Below, piece after piece: positions 34,101 to 42,198 of a stretch of DNA of 64,000 nt. The translations under genes and the position numbers were made by a program. The stretch is from JAMXLO01 sp963819855 (GTDB taxonomy: Bacteria; Pseudomonadota; Alphaproteobacteria; Acetobacterales; Acetobacteraceae), in the NCBI GenBank assembly GCA_963819855.1, contig CAWFYC010000024.1:136255-200254 (forward strand). Reading direction: 5' to 3'. A model generated the notes under the pieces. It did not search any database. It saw only the letters and a list, made by a program, of their open reading frames with translations, and was not told the origin of the DNA. The first letter of the stretch is position 1, and every line of letters begins with the position of its first letter.

Positions 34101-34302
34101 CCAGCGGCGTCGCGACGGTGGAGGCCATCGTTTCGGGACTTGCGCCGGGATAGCTCGCCGATACTACCAGCGTGGGAAACTCGACGTTCGGCAACGGAGC
34201 GACCGGCAGCAGCGGGAACACGACAAGCCCCGCCAGGAGTATCGCTGTCGTGAGCAGCGAGGTTGCGATGGGACGGCGAATGAACGGCGTCGAGATGCTC
34301 AT
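31165..34302 (-). CDS. RND multidrug efflux transporter, inner-membrane pump subunit
   Basis: 1045 residues, HAE1 type, closest in pattern to the MdtB/MdtC/MuxB group. The N-terminus has TM1 (MSISTPFIRRPIATSLLTTAI) and a large periplasmic domain. TM4 carries the proton-relay acidic pair in GFVVDDAIVMLENIFRYIE. A second half has the mirrored domain. It lies 14 bp downstream of the adaptor gene; no outer-membrane channel gene is in the operon, so a TolC-like protein from elsewhere is expected. Confidence 0.95.
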   Translation of the reverse strand: MSISTPFIRRPIATSLLTTAILLAGLVVFPLLPVAPLPNVEFPTLVVSASYPGASPETMASTVATPLETEFGQMLPGLAQMTSTSVLGSTQITLQFDLSTDIKSEATMVLEAINAAQGSLPKAMPNPPTFRETNPSDAPILILSMQSDQAPITQVDDYAENLVAQQLSQLQGVGQVLVGGQQTPAIRVQVDPARLASMGMTLEDVRTVLTSATVDDPKGSINGSQRSYTIYANDQLTKAEPYNNIIIGYRNGAAIRIGDIGHAVDGPQNDQLAAWTNGKRGILLLVFKQANANVITTADSVKAKLPELENNIPPNIHMSVVSDRTLTIRASVGDVEFTLLLAVGLVVMVIFLFLRNLWATIIPSITIPVALAGTLGAMYLCGFSLDNLSLMGLTIAVGFVVDDAIVMLENIFRYIEAGMKPLDAAIKGAGEIGFTIISISFSLIAVFIPLLLMGGIVGRLFREFAICVSMTIVISALVSLTLTPMMASRFLSSEAHEHGRIYNCIEQAFAATIRFYERTLDIALRFRFVTLLVFLATVSLSVLLYVVIPKGFFPDQDTGILIGTTDAAQDVSYDAMATLQQQVNSIVQADPAVASVVASVGAGAGGQTANNGRMYITLKPWDQRKDTAFQVIRRIDQKMQAVPGIRLFLQAVQDVRVGGRVSRTQYQYTLQDAKADELNTWAPKILDKLRSLPQLADVTSDQEDAGTTETLTYDRDQAARFGVQPATIDNILYDAFGQREVAQYFTGNKAYYVILEALPDQQGQLSTLQKLYVASSGGQAVPLSTLVHETSVPVQPVGMNHQSQFPAVTISFNLQGSTALGEAVTAIERTESQMGVPVTVQGSFQGTAQAFQTSLSTEPYLIAAALVTVYIILGILYESYILPLTILSTLPSAGVGALLILLAFGYQLTVIALIGIILLIGIVKKNGIMMVDFAINAERRDGLSPMAAIRQACLLRFRPILMTTMAALLSGVPLMLEGGAGSELRKPLGFAMVGGLALSQVLTLYTTPVIYLYLDQLQHWIAPRRAPSVPRLAAIMASSNAEGAD

Positions 34303-34316
34303 GCTGGGGTGGTGCT

Positions 34317-35459
34317 CTAACTGTTGCCGCCGGGCGCGGGACTGGGCGCGTTCGTGGCGACACGCGTGCCGGGCGCAAGCCGCGACTGACCGCTGAGCAC
34401 GACGTTGTCGCCGCTGTTCACGCCCTTGGAGATCGCCGCGATCGCGTCATCCTGATAGGCTACGTCGACGGCCTGTTCCTGGACCGTATTGTCCGGCTTG
34501 ACCGTGTAGACGAACAGTCCGTTGGGCCCATGTTGAATGGCCGCGATCGGTATCGTCACGGCCTGATGCAGCGTGTCCACCTGCAACCTGGCGTTGACGA
34601 ACTCACCCGGCCACAGCGCGTCGTCGCCGTTCGGGAATGTGGCCTTGAGCTGGATCGTGCCGGTGGATGCGTCGATCGCGTTGTTCGGCGTCAGCAACTG
34701 ACCGTCGGCGAGCAGGTTCTTGTCGTCGCTGCCGTAGACCGCCACCGGCAGCGTGCCGTTGGCCATTGCCTTCTGGATGCGTGGCAGTTGCGACTCGGCC
34801 AGCGTGAAGACAACCGATATCGGCTTGTCCTGGGTGATCGACACAATGCCCGTCTGGTTGGCCGTCTGGATCAGGTTGCCGACATCGGTCTGGTGGAAGC
34901 TGACACGGCCGTTGATAGGGGCACGGATGGTGCAATAATCGAGGTTGATCTGCGCGGTTTCAATCGCCGCCGTATCTGCCTGCACCGTGGCGACCAGCTT
35001 GTTGACGGTCGCCTGCTGATCATCCACCTGCTGCACCGGCGCGAACTGGCTTTTCGCCAAATGTTGATAGCGCTGCAGATCGAGCTGCGCGCTTTGCAGC
35101 TGTGCCGCATCTTCGGCGCGTTGCGCGGTTACCTGGTCGAGTGTGGCCTGATAGGGGCGAGGATCGATGTTGGCCACAATGTCGCCTTGATGCACCTCCT
35201 GGCCTTCCTGCACCGGGATGGCGATGAGCGTGCCGTTGACCTGTGCCTTGATCTCGACCGTGTTGAATGCCTGCACCGTGCCCAGACCACGCAGGTACAC
35301 TGGGACATCTTGCACCTTGGCCGGCGCTGCCGTAATGGGAACCGCCGGAGAGGGGGCCGGGGTCTGCGCATGCGACGAGCTGTATTCGCGCGTGAGCCAT
35401 AGGGCGGGCAACGCCAGGATCGCGGCGGCAAGGAGCAACGAACGGTATTGTTTCATCAT
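34317..35459 (-). CDS. RND efflux periplasmic adaptor (membrane fusion protein)
   Basis: 380 residues from the ATG-ATG pair at 35459/35456 (MMKQYRSLLLAAAIL). One N-terminal TM/signal anchor is followed by the lipoyl/barrel-sandwich motif VQEGQEVHQGDIVANIDPRPYQ, a coiled-coil hairpin rich in Gln (QLQSAQLDLQRYQHLAKSQ), and IRAPINGRVSFHQTDVGNLI. First gene of the adaptor-pump-marR operon. An upstream in-frame ATG at 35537 has no support. Confidence 0.93.
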   Translation of the reverse strand: MMKQYRSLLLAAAILALPALWLTREYSSSHAQTPAPSPAVPITAAPAKVQDVPVYLRGLGTVQAFNTVEIKAQVNGTLIAIPVQEGQEVHQGDIVANIDPRPYQATLDQVTAQRAEDAAQLQSAQLDLQRYQHLAKSQFAPVQQVDDQQATVNKLVATVQADTAAIETAQINLDYCTIRAPINGRVSFHQTDVGNLIQTANQTGIVSITQDKPISVVFTLAESQLPRIQKAMANGTLPVAVYGSDDKNLLADGQLLTPNNAIDASTGTIQLKATFPNGDDALWPGEFVNARLQVDTLHQAVTIPIAAIQHGPNGLFVYTVKPDNTVQEQAVDVAYQDDAIAAISKGVNSGDNVVLSGQSRLAPGTRVATNAPSPAPGGNS

Positions 35460-35572
35460 AGGTGAGCCGATCTGCGACAGCGGAACCAACGCACCGCAGG
35501 CCGCAATGTGGATCAATGCATGTAATCGGCAATGCACCTAATGTTACATCGCCTGTTTGTGAGTGATTTAGT

Positions 35573-35584
35573 TCGTTAAAACGA
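35573..35584. promoter_or_regulatory. Candidate operator upstream of the efflux operon
   Basis: TCGTT-AA-AACGA, perfect 5-bp arms, in the 197-bp gap between the adaptor start (35459) and the glycosyltransferase 3' end. The surrounding DNA (35560-35600) is A/T-rich for this genome, consistent with a promoter. MarR proteins bind such short palindromes; the link to the 30685 MarR is inferred. Confidence 0.35.
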
Positions 35585-35656
35585 GTTTAGGGTACGTAAG
35601 ACGCACGTCTGTGTCGTGATCGCTACGGGAATCGCAACGATAGCCAATACCCTGGG

Positions 35657-37312
35657 TCAGTGGTTTCCAATCACCTTGGTCGGGGCGGTCAGCTTCAGCA
35701 GGCGCTCCAGGTCTGCCGCGGTGGGCGCGGAGCCATCCAGGCGGTAGAGTTCGGTGCCGCCATCTGCGCCTGCGTACTGGGCAATACGGTGCCAGCCGGG
35801 CTGGCCGGCATCGGCCAGGGCGATGACCTGATTGTCGTGCAGCATGCTCAGGCTCTCCGGCGATCGATCGAGCACTATCCAGCCGATGTGGTGTTCAGCG
35901 ATCCAACTCAAGGTCCCGGCGGTATCGGCGAATCGCGGCTGGTAGTCAGTGCCCATGAAATTGGCGGATCCGAGCACCTTGGAGCCACGTAGGACGTAAT
36001 ACTTGCGCTGCAGATCGTGTTCAGCGAAGGCCGCGACTAGAGCACCCTCGGCATGCGCGCCGCCGGCGATCAGTACCACCGGGTTATATTGCGTGGCGGC
36101 CAGGATAATCTGGGCCGCATCGTCCATGTGGGCGGTGTTGGCCCGCGGCCAGCGGAAGCCAGTCGCCGAGTTGGCCGCCAATACAAAAACGGCTACTGCC
36201 GCAGCCGTAACTCCACGCCACGACGCTGGCACGCCGGGTACACGCTGCGCCAGCCAAATTAGTCCAGTCACGGAGACGATGATTGCTGGTGCCAGCAGCG
36301 GCATCAGGTAGCGTTCGGTGATGGCGGTGGGAACCAGGAAAGAGAAGACGAGCACCGCTGTCACGGTCGCAATCAGGCTGATTCCGACCTGCTGGCCATC
36401 GCGTCCCGCGGCCGGGGCGGAGCGGTAGCGGGCAATGATGACCTTGGCGCCCAACAGGAAGCATCCCAGTCCGATCCAGCCGAGAGATGCCGGCAGCATT
36501 CCAATGAAGGCTGGCAATGCGACCCTGGTGTAGGTAAGCCCCCACGGGTACATGAAGTCGTCAGCGACGATCCGGTAGGTCAATACATACCAGGGCAACG
36601 TTGCCACCGCGATCAGCGCCGGCGCCACCCAGGTCTGCCACCGCTTCAGCAAGCACCACTGGCCTGAGAAGAGGATATGAAAGGCCGGTAACAGCGCCAG
36701 GGCAAAGCCGTTCCCCTTGGTCATGATCGCCGCTGTCGCAGTAGCCGCGAACAGCACCGACCGCGACAGCGTCGGGAAGGTGGCGTAATGTGCCCAAGTC
36801 AGCGCTGATAGCAGCGTAAGCAACGCCAACCAATTGTCCACCATCACGGTGTTGACGGCGTACAGGATGTCCGGCTGTGCAACCACCACCGCTCCGGTAG
36901 CTAGCCCGATCAGCAGGCCGTGTGCGCGGCTTGCGATGGTGGCCGAGACCGCACCCAACAGCCCCGCAATTGCCGCCTGAAACACCAGCGCGGCAACAAG
37001 GGAACGGCCGACGAGTCCCATTACGGCCGCCTGCACCAGATAGAAGCAAGGCGGCCAATGGCCGAGGGCGACACGCGGATACTGTTCGTAGTAGTGGACT
37101 GCGAAGTCGAGTGGATTGCTGCCCAGCGCAGTGGCCAAATAGTCGTGGATCATCAACGAGGTCACGTAATGCCCCGCAGCATCACCGACCATGCTCAGAT
37201 CGATATGGTAGGCGCCGGAAAGATATTGCGATGCAAGCAAAATCGCGGTCAGAAGTGAAGAGACAACGAGCAATCGGACCATCGCGGGGAGTTCGCGTTT
37301 TTGTCTTGCCAT
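35657..37312 (-). CDS. Membrane glycosyltransferase, GT39/ArnT-like (GT-C fold)
   Basis: 551 residues with about 11-12 TM helices. An early luminal acidic motif, SMVGDAAGHYVTSLMIHDYL, corresponds to the catalytic-loop region of dolichyl/undecaprenyl-phosphate sugar transferases; PRVALGHWPPCFYLVQ follows. A C-terminal soluble domain occupies about 400-551. It probably transfers a lipid-linked sugar at the periplasmic face; the acceptor is unknown. ATG 37312 shares its A with the stop of a 40-residue ORF (TGATG), implying translational coupling; GTG 37315 is an alternative start. Confidence 0.8.
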   Translation of the reverse strand: MARQKRELPAMVRLLVVSSLLTAILLASQYLSGAYHIDLSMVGDAAGHYVTSLMIHDYLATALGSNPLDFAVHYYEQYPRVALGHWPPCFYLVQAAVMGLVGRSLVAALVFQAAIAGLLGAVSATIASRAHGLLIGLATGAVVVAQPDILYAVNTVMVDNWLALLTLLSALTWAHYATFPTLSRSVLFAATATAAIMTKGNGFALALLPAFHILFSGQWCLLKRWQTWVAPALIAVATLPWYVLTYRIVADDFMYPWGLTYTRVALPAFIGMLPASLGWIGLGCFLLGAKVIIARYRSAPAAGRDGQQVGISLIATVTAVLVFSFLVPTAITERYLMPLLAPAIIVSVTGLIWLAQRVPGVPASWRGVTAAAVAVFVLAANSATGFRWPRANTAHMDDAAQIILAATQYNPVVLIAGGAHAEGALVAAFAEHDLQRKYYVLRGSKVLGSANFMGTDYQPRFADTAGTLSWIAEHHIGWIVLDRSPESLSMLHDNQVIALADAGQPGWHRIAQYAGADGGTELYRLDGSAPTAADLERLLKLTAPTKVIGNH

Positions 37313-37434
37313 CACGCGACCGAACTACGCATCGGCGCCAGAATGGCGGACCCCGCGGGTGCCGCAGCCATTCCATACATTTCGCTATAGTCGTGGTTTC
37401 GCATTCGCTCTGCCAACGGTCGGTCTTTCGTCAT
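37312..37434 (-). CDS. Small 40-residue ORF coupled to the glycosyltransferase
   Basis: Reads MTKDRPLAERMRNHDYSEMY…RSSVA from ATG 37434, with a clear GGAGAG SD six bases before it. Its TGA overlaps the glycosyltransferase ATG (TGATG). The glycosyltransferase has no good SD of its own, so this may be a real small gene or a leader that drives translation of it. No homolog recognised, no TM segment. Confidence 0.45.
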   Translation of the reverse strand: MTKDRPLAERMRNHDYSEMYGMAAAPAGSAILAPMRSSVA

Positions 37435-37465
37435 GATTCGCTCTCCGGTTCCCGCTTGGCGCGCG

Positions 37466-37771
37466 TCAGGTCAAAGTCGCCTGGAGCATCATCCGGAACG
37501 CGGCCCCGGTACCTAGGGGGTGGCCCAGGCGAAGCGCGGATTCCGCCGAGATGGCACACTGGCCTCGGAAGATTTCGGTCAGGCAATTGGCTGGCACCCG
37601 CAGCTTCACGGCCAACTCATTGGCGCTCAGGCCGCGCGCCTCTAGCTCGCAGGCAAGCGTTCGACCGGGATGCACCGGCCAAATGGAAATACCGGTCGCG
37701 AACGCAAGACTTTCGCGTTTGCGGCCGTGGGCGTCATCGGGTGCCTCGGTGCGGATGGGCGATGAACTCAT
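37466..37771 (-). CDS. Orphan HigA-like XRE antitoxin, probably degenerate
   Basis: About 101 residues from ATG 37771 (GTG 37792 also possible). The central part matches the HigA/VapI core: VHPGRTLACELEARGLSANELAVKLRVPANCLTEIFRGQCAISAESALRL. The family usually continues ARYFGTSPEFWLNLQ; here it reads GHPLGTGAAFRMMLQATLT and stops. No HigB toxin gene lies on either side. It may be a relic or a solitary regulator. Confidence 0.65.
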   Translation of the reverse strand: MSSSPIRTEAPDDAHGRKRESLAFATGISIWPVHPGRTLACELEARGLSANELAVKLRVPANCLTEIFRGQCAISAESALRLGHPLGTGAAFRMMLQATLT

Positions 37772-37920
37772 AAGCGTAGTAGTCGTCAACACAGGATGAA
37801 GCGGCGGCCAGGCCCGCGTGGCCTTGGGGCTTATAGGCCTGCCGCATTACGCAAGTCGATACAATTGTCATCGCTTCGCTGGCAAATGACAAAGGGGGGA
37901 GTTCAAGCGAGACGCGCCTA

Positions 37921-39804
37921 TCACGCACTCTCCATCCGTACCCCTGGATGGAAATGCGCATAAACCCGACGCGCCGTCTCGTGGCTGATGCCGGGAGCGG
38001 CCTCCAGATCGGCCAGCCCTGCCATCTTCACGCCGCGCGCCGAACCGAAGTGATTGAGCAGCGCCCGCTTGCGCGCCGCACCGATACCAGGAACCTCGTC
38101 CAGTTCGCTCTGGCGGATATTCCTCGACCGTCCCGCGCGGTGCGTGCTGATCGCGAAACGATGTGCCTCGTCGCGCAGCCGTTGCAGAAAGTACAGCACC
38201 GGATCGCGCGGCGGCAGCTGGAACGGCTCCGCCCCGTCGCTGTGGAACCACTCGCGCCCGGCATCGCGATCCGGTCCCTTGGCGATCGCCACCAGCTTCA
38301 CGTCCTGCACGCCGAGATCGGTCATCACGTCGCGCGCCGCCGACAGCTGTCCGACACCGCCATCTATCAACACCACATCCGGCCAGTCGGTTGCCGGAGC
38401 GCCTTCCTCCTGCTCCTTCAACGCGCGGGTGAAGCGGCGCTGCAGCACTTCGCGCATCATCGCGAAGTCGTCGCCCGGCGTGACCGGTCCGCGAATGGCG
38501 AACTTGCGATAGGCCGCCTTGCGGAACCCTTCCGGTCCCGCGACGATCATCACACCGTACGGGTTGGCGCCCATGATGTGCGAGTTGTCGTACACCTCGA
38601 TGCGCTCCGGCGGCGCCGGCAGTCCGAACAACTGCGCCACGCCATCGAGCAACTTCGCCTGGCCGGCGCTCTCTGCCAGCTTGCGCTCCAACGCCTCGCG
38701 CGCGTTGAGCTCGGCGTGCTGCACCACCGCGCGCTTCTCGCCGCGCTGCGGCACCAGGATCTCCACCTTGCGGTCCGCCTTCAGGCTCAGCGCCTCGGCG
38801 ACCAGGTCCTGTTCCGGCAGCGCATGGTTCGTCAGCACGCAGGGCGGCGGCGGCTTGTCGTCGTAGAACTGCGCGATGAAGGCCGCGAGCACCGCGGCCG
38901 CCTCCTCCGGCTTCGCATGCGTCGGGAAGAACGCGCGGTTGCCATTGTTGCGGCCGCCACGGACGAAGAACACTTGCACGCAGGTCTGCCCCGCAGTCTG
39001 CCAGGCGGCGATCACATCGGCATCCCGCAGGCTGGCCGGGTTCACCACGTCGCTGCCCTGGACGAAGGTCAGCGCACGGATGCGGTCACGCACCGCCGCG
39101 GCGTGCTCGAATTCCAGCGTGCCGGCGGCAAGTTCCATCTCGGCGGCAAGCTCCTGCTGCACGGTGGCCGACTTGCCGGCCAGGAATGTCTTCGCCTGAC
39201 CGACCAGCCGGCCGTAGTCCGTCGCGCTGATCCGGCCGACACAGGGCGCCGAGCAGCGGCGGATCTGATACAGCAGGCAGGGCCGGGTGCGGTTGGCGAA
39301 CACCGTGTCGGCGCAGGAGCGCAGCAGAAAAACCCGCTGCATCGCCGTCACCGTCTGGTTCACTGCCCAGGCGGAGGCGAACGGCCCCCAGTAGCTGCCC
39401 TTGCGCACCTGCGCGCCGCGATGCTTGGCAATCTGCGGGAACGGATGGTCCTCGGTCACCATCAGCCAGGGGTACGACTTGTCGTCCCGCAGCACGATGT
39501 TGAAGCGCGGCTTCAGCCGCTTGATCAGGTTGGCCTCGAGCAGCAGCGCCTCGGCCTCGGTGTGGGTGGTGATCACCTCCATCGCCGCGGTCTCGTTCAC
39601 CATCCGCCGCAGCCGCTCGTCCAGCCGGCCAAGTTGGATGTAGGCGGCGACCCGCTTCTTCAGGTTGCGCGCCTTGCCGACATACAGCGCGTCGCCCTTG
39701 GTATCGAGCATGCGATAGACGCCGGGGCTGAACGGCATGGTGGTCAGGGCGGCCTCGATGGCCGCGGCGCCGGCAGGAACAGGGGTGGCAGGCGGGTCGC
39801 TCAT
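37921..39804 (-). CDS. uvrC: Excinuclease ABC subunit C
   Basis: Makes both incisions in UvrABC nucleotide excision repair. ATG 39804 (MSDPPATP) gives 627 residues; ATG 39834 is an alternative. It has the GIY-YIG domain (FSPGVYRMLDTKGDALYVGKARNLKKRV), a Cys-containing loop (RPCLLYQIRRCSAPCVGRIS), a UVR segment (FEHAAAVRDRIRAL), the RNase H-like nuclease (IEVYDNSHIMG, VVLIDGGVGQL) and terminal helix-hairpin-helix motifs (LDEVPGIGAARKRALLNHFGS). Complete. Confidence 0.96.
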   Translation of the reverse strand: MSDPPATPVPAGAAAIEAALTTMPFSPGVYRMLDTKGDALYVGKARNLKKRVAAYIQLGRLDERLRRMVNETAAMEVITTHTEAEALLLEANLIKRLKPRFNIVLRDDKSYPWLMVTEDHPFPQIAKHRGAQVRKGSYWGPFASAWAVNQTVTAMQRVFLLRSCADTVFANRTRPCLLYQIRRCSAPCVGRISATDYGRLVGQAKTFLAGKSATVQQELAAEMELAAGTLEFEHAAAVRDRIRALTFVQGSDVVNPASLRDADVIAAWQTAGQTCVQVFFVRGGRNNGNRAFFPTHAKPEEAAAVLAAFIAQFYDDKPPPPCVLTNHALPEQDLVAEALSLKADRKVEILVPQRGEKRAVVQHAELNAREALERKLAESAGQAKLLDGVAQLFGLPAPPERIEVYDNSHIMGANPYGVMIVAGPEGFRKAAYRKFAIRGPVTPGDDFAMMREVLQRRFTRALKEQEEGAPATDWPDVVLIDGGVGQLSAARDVMTDLGVQDVKLVAIAKGPDRDAGREWFHSDGAEPFQLPPRDPVLYFLQRLRDEAHRFAISTHRAGRSRNIRQSELDEVPGIGAARKRALLNHFGSARGVKMAGLADLEAAPGISHETARRVYAHFHPGVRMESA

Positions 39805-39866
39805 CGCAAGGATAATTGGCCGCTTCGCTGGCATTCGGCCAGAGGGTCCGTGATCGCCTTCGATCG

Positions 39867-39875
39867 TGTGGATAA
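39867..39875 (-). promoter_or_regulatory. Single consensus DnaA box
   Basis: TTATCCACA on the minus strand, in the 245-bp non-coding gap between the uvrC start and folB end. A lone 9-mer match is weak evidence; no cluster or AT-rich unwinding region of an origin is seen. The rest of the gap is featureless apart from a moderately A/T-rich segment at 39940-40015. Confidence 0.3.
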
Positions 39876-40049
39876 CTTTGTGGGCGGAGCCACTCGCTTG
39901 GTCGTGAAAGCCGCGGAATTGGCGGCTTTCCAGAAGATTGCCAAAAATTTAGGCAACTGCTAAGTCATTGAATCTCCACAATCCTTGTACCGACTGGCGG
40001 AATGAAATTAACCCATGCCAAGATACTGGGGGGCTGGTTCGGCGGCCGG

Positions 40050-40475
40050 TCAGGACGTGGACAAATCGCCCTGTCGGCGTTCAATTTCGACTCCCGCCGA
40101 CGTTGCATCCGCGAAGATGTCGAGCTTTTCCACCCGCACACGCGCCAGATGCACCCGGCGATCTGCCAGGCAGATCTCGGCGATTCGCTCGGCCAATGTT
40201 TCAACTAGCCGGACGTGGCCCGAGGCGACGATGCCGCGCACGCGTGCCGCCAGCTTCTCGTAATCCACCACCCGCACCAGCTCGTCGCGCCCGACCGGCT
40301 GGCGCGACAGCGGCCGCGCGCCATCGTCCTCGACGCCGAGATCGACGTTGATCCGCACCCGCTGCGGCGCCGCCTGCTCGTGCGGGTGCACGCCGATGCT
40401 GGCGGTCAGCACCATGTCGCGCAGGAACATGTGGCGGAGCGCCCGGGTGCTGCTGGCGATCGGCTGGGTTTCCAT
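40050..40475 (-). CDS. folB: Dihydroneopterin aldolase
   Basis: Folate pathway enzyme producing 6-hydroxymethyl-dihydropterin. 141 residues; motifs LRDMVLTASIGVHPHEQAAPQRVRIN at the N-terminus, VVDYEKLAARV, and VETLAERIAEICLAD with the active-site Glu; a Lys lies in VEKLDIFADA. It starts 6 bp after the SDR gene stop, so the pair is probably co-transcribed. Confidence 0.92.
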   Translation of the reverse strand: METQPIASSTRALRHMFLRDMVLTASIGVHPHEQAAPQRVRINVDLGVEDDGARPLSRQPVGRDELVRVVDYEKLAARVRGIVASGHVRLVETLAERIAEICLADRRVHLARVRVEKLDIFADATSAGVEIERRQGDLSTS

Positions 40476-40481
40476 GCGCGC

Positions 40482-41264
40482 TTACTCCTCCAGCGGCGGG
40501 CCGTGCCGGCCGGGCTGCCATTGCAGGTGCTGTCCACCGTCGAGCGCCAGCATCTGACCGGTCATCGCCGGCAGGGCAAGGATGGCGAGCACCGCGCGGG
40601 CGATCTCCTCGGGGCTGGTGCCACGCTGCAGCGGCACCGACGCGGATTGCCGGACAAACTGCTCCTGGGTCTGCCGCGTGTTGGGCAGCGCCGGGCCAGG
40701 GCCGATGCCGTTCACTCGGATCCGCGGCGCGAGCGCCAGCGCCATCGACTGGGTCAGCGCCCAGAGCCCGGCCTTGGCCACCGTGTAGGAGACGAAGTGC
40801 GGCGTGATCGACCACACCCGCTGGTCCAGCATGTTGATCACGGCGCCCTCGGCGTCTGCCGGAAGCGCGCGGGCGAAGGCCTGCGTCAGCACGAACGGCG
40901 CACGCAGGCCTGGTTCGATGTGCATGTCCCACGAGGTGCGGGTGGCGTCGTGCCATTCGTCGCGCTCGAACGGGCAGGCGTTGTTCACCAGCACGCCGAC
41001 CGGGCCGAGCGCTGCGGAGGCACGTAGCAGCAGCGCCTGGGCCGCGGCTTCGTCGGCGAGATCGGCCGGCAGCAGCGCGGCGCGGCGGCCGAGGCGGCGG
41101 ATCGCCTCGCAGGTCGTCTCACCGGCGTCGCGGCTGGCGTGGCAATGCACCGCTATGTCGAAGCCGGCCTCAGCCAGAGCCAGCGCGATGGCGCGACCGA
41201 TGCGCTGCCCCGCCCCGGTGACCAGTGCGGCGCGGGGAAAGCTGGCGGGAATGTTGGCGGTCAT
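40482..41264 (-). CDS. SDR-family oxidoreductase, pteridine reductase/FolM-like
   Basis: 260 residues from ATG 41264 (MTANIPASFP); ATG 41270 two codons earlier is equally possible. Nucleotide-binding TGAGQRIGRAIALAL at residues ~16-30, NNAC near 93, catalytic YTVAK, and C-terminal DGGQHLQW. The TGxxxRIG form and the adjacent folB suggest an NADPH-dependent dihydropterin/dihydromonapterin reductase, though this rests on context. A far longer frame upstream is an artefact. Confidence 0.85.
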   Translation of the reverse strand: MTANIPASFPRAALVTGAGQRIGRAIALALAEAGFDIAVHCHASRDAGETTCEAIRRLGRRAALLPADLADEAAAQALLLRASAALGPVGVLVNNACPFERDEWHDATRTSWDMHIEPGLRAPFVLTQAFARALPADAEGAVINMLDQRVWSITPHFVSYTVAKAGLWALTQSMALALAPRIRVNGIGPGPALPNTRQTQEQFVRQSASVPLQRGTSPEEIARAVLAILALPAMTGQMLALDGGQHLQWQPGRHGPPLEE

Positions 41265-41357
41265 GGTCATGGCTGGCACGAGGCAAGACACTACTACACC
41301 TCTCCCGCCAACGGGAGAGACGGTCCTATGCTGTGAGCGACACCAGGGAGACAAACT

Positions 41358-42197
41358 ATGCGCCGGCTGCTGCTTTCGCTGCTGCTCGCTGTCCCGCTGC
41401 GCGTCGCGCTGGCGGATGCGCCGTGGCAGACGCTGCCGCCCACCCCGCCGCCGGTCGCCGGCGAGCATACCGGCCACGTCAAGATCAACGGAATCAGTCT
41501 GTACTACGCGACGATCGGTCACGGCCCACCGGTGATCCTGCTGCACGGCGGCCTCGCCAACTCCGACTATTGGGGCCATCTGGTCGCCGCCCTCGCGCCG
41601 CACCATACGGTGATCCTGATGGATAGCCGCGGCCACGGTCGCAGCACCCGCGACGCCCGCCCGTACGGCTACGACCTGATGGCCGACGATGTCGTGGCAC
41701 TGCTCGACACGCTCCACATCCCGAAGGCTGACGTGGTGGGCTGGAGCGACGGTGCCATCCTCGGGCTCGACCTTGCCATCCGCCATCCCGACCGCGTCGG
41801 CAAGATCTTCGCCTTCGCCGCCAACACGGTGACCAGCGGCGTGCAGGAGGGCGTGGAGAAGAACCCCACCTTCGCCCGCTACATCGAGCGCGCCGGCCAT
41901 GAATATACGCGGCTGTCGGCGACGCCGAAGGACTACGATGCGTTCGTCGCGCAGATCAGCAGGATGTGGGAGACCGAGCCGAACTGGACCGACGCGGAAC
42001 TGAAGTCGATCAAGTCGCCGGTGCTGGTGGTCGATGGCGACCACGACGAGGCGATCAAGCGCGCACACACCGAATACATCGCGGCGACCATTCCGGGTGC
42101 CGGGCTGCTGATCCTGCCCAACACCAGCCATTTCGCGTTCCTGCAGGATCCCGCGGCGTTCAACGCGGCGGTGCTGCACTTCCTCGGCGACCGCTGA
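41358..42197 (+). CDS. Secreted alpha/beta hydrolase
   Basis: 279 residues with a cleavable signal peptide (MRRLLLSLLLAVPLRVALADA). The oxyanion-hole motif HGG is in VILLHGGLAN; the nucleophile elbow GWSDG carries Ser (~149); the acid lies in VVDGDHDE and His in NTSHFAF. The GWSDGA elbow is typical of a group of periplasmic hydrolases of unknown substrate. Divergent from the SDR gene with a 93-bp gap. Confidence 0.88.
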   Translation: MRRLLLSLLLAVPLRVALADAPWQTLPPTPPPVAGEHTGHVKINGISLYYATIGHGPPVILLHGGLANSDYWGHLVAALAPHHTVILMDSRGHGRSTRDARPYGYDLMADDVVALLDTLHIPKADVVGWSDGAILGLDLAIRHPDRVGKIFAFAANTVTSGVQEGVEKNPTFARYIERAGHEYTRLSATPKDYDAFVAQISRMWETEPNWTDAELKSIKSPVLVVDGDHDEAIKRAHTEYIAATIPGAGLLILPNTSHFAFLQDPAAFNAAVLHFLGDR

Positions 42198-42198
42198 G

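Noticed and set aside
39867..39875. Replication origin at the DnaA box
   Set aside because: Only a single box, no cluster, and no dnaA, parA or hemE-type neighbours.
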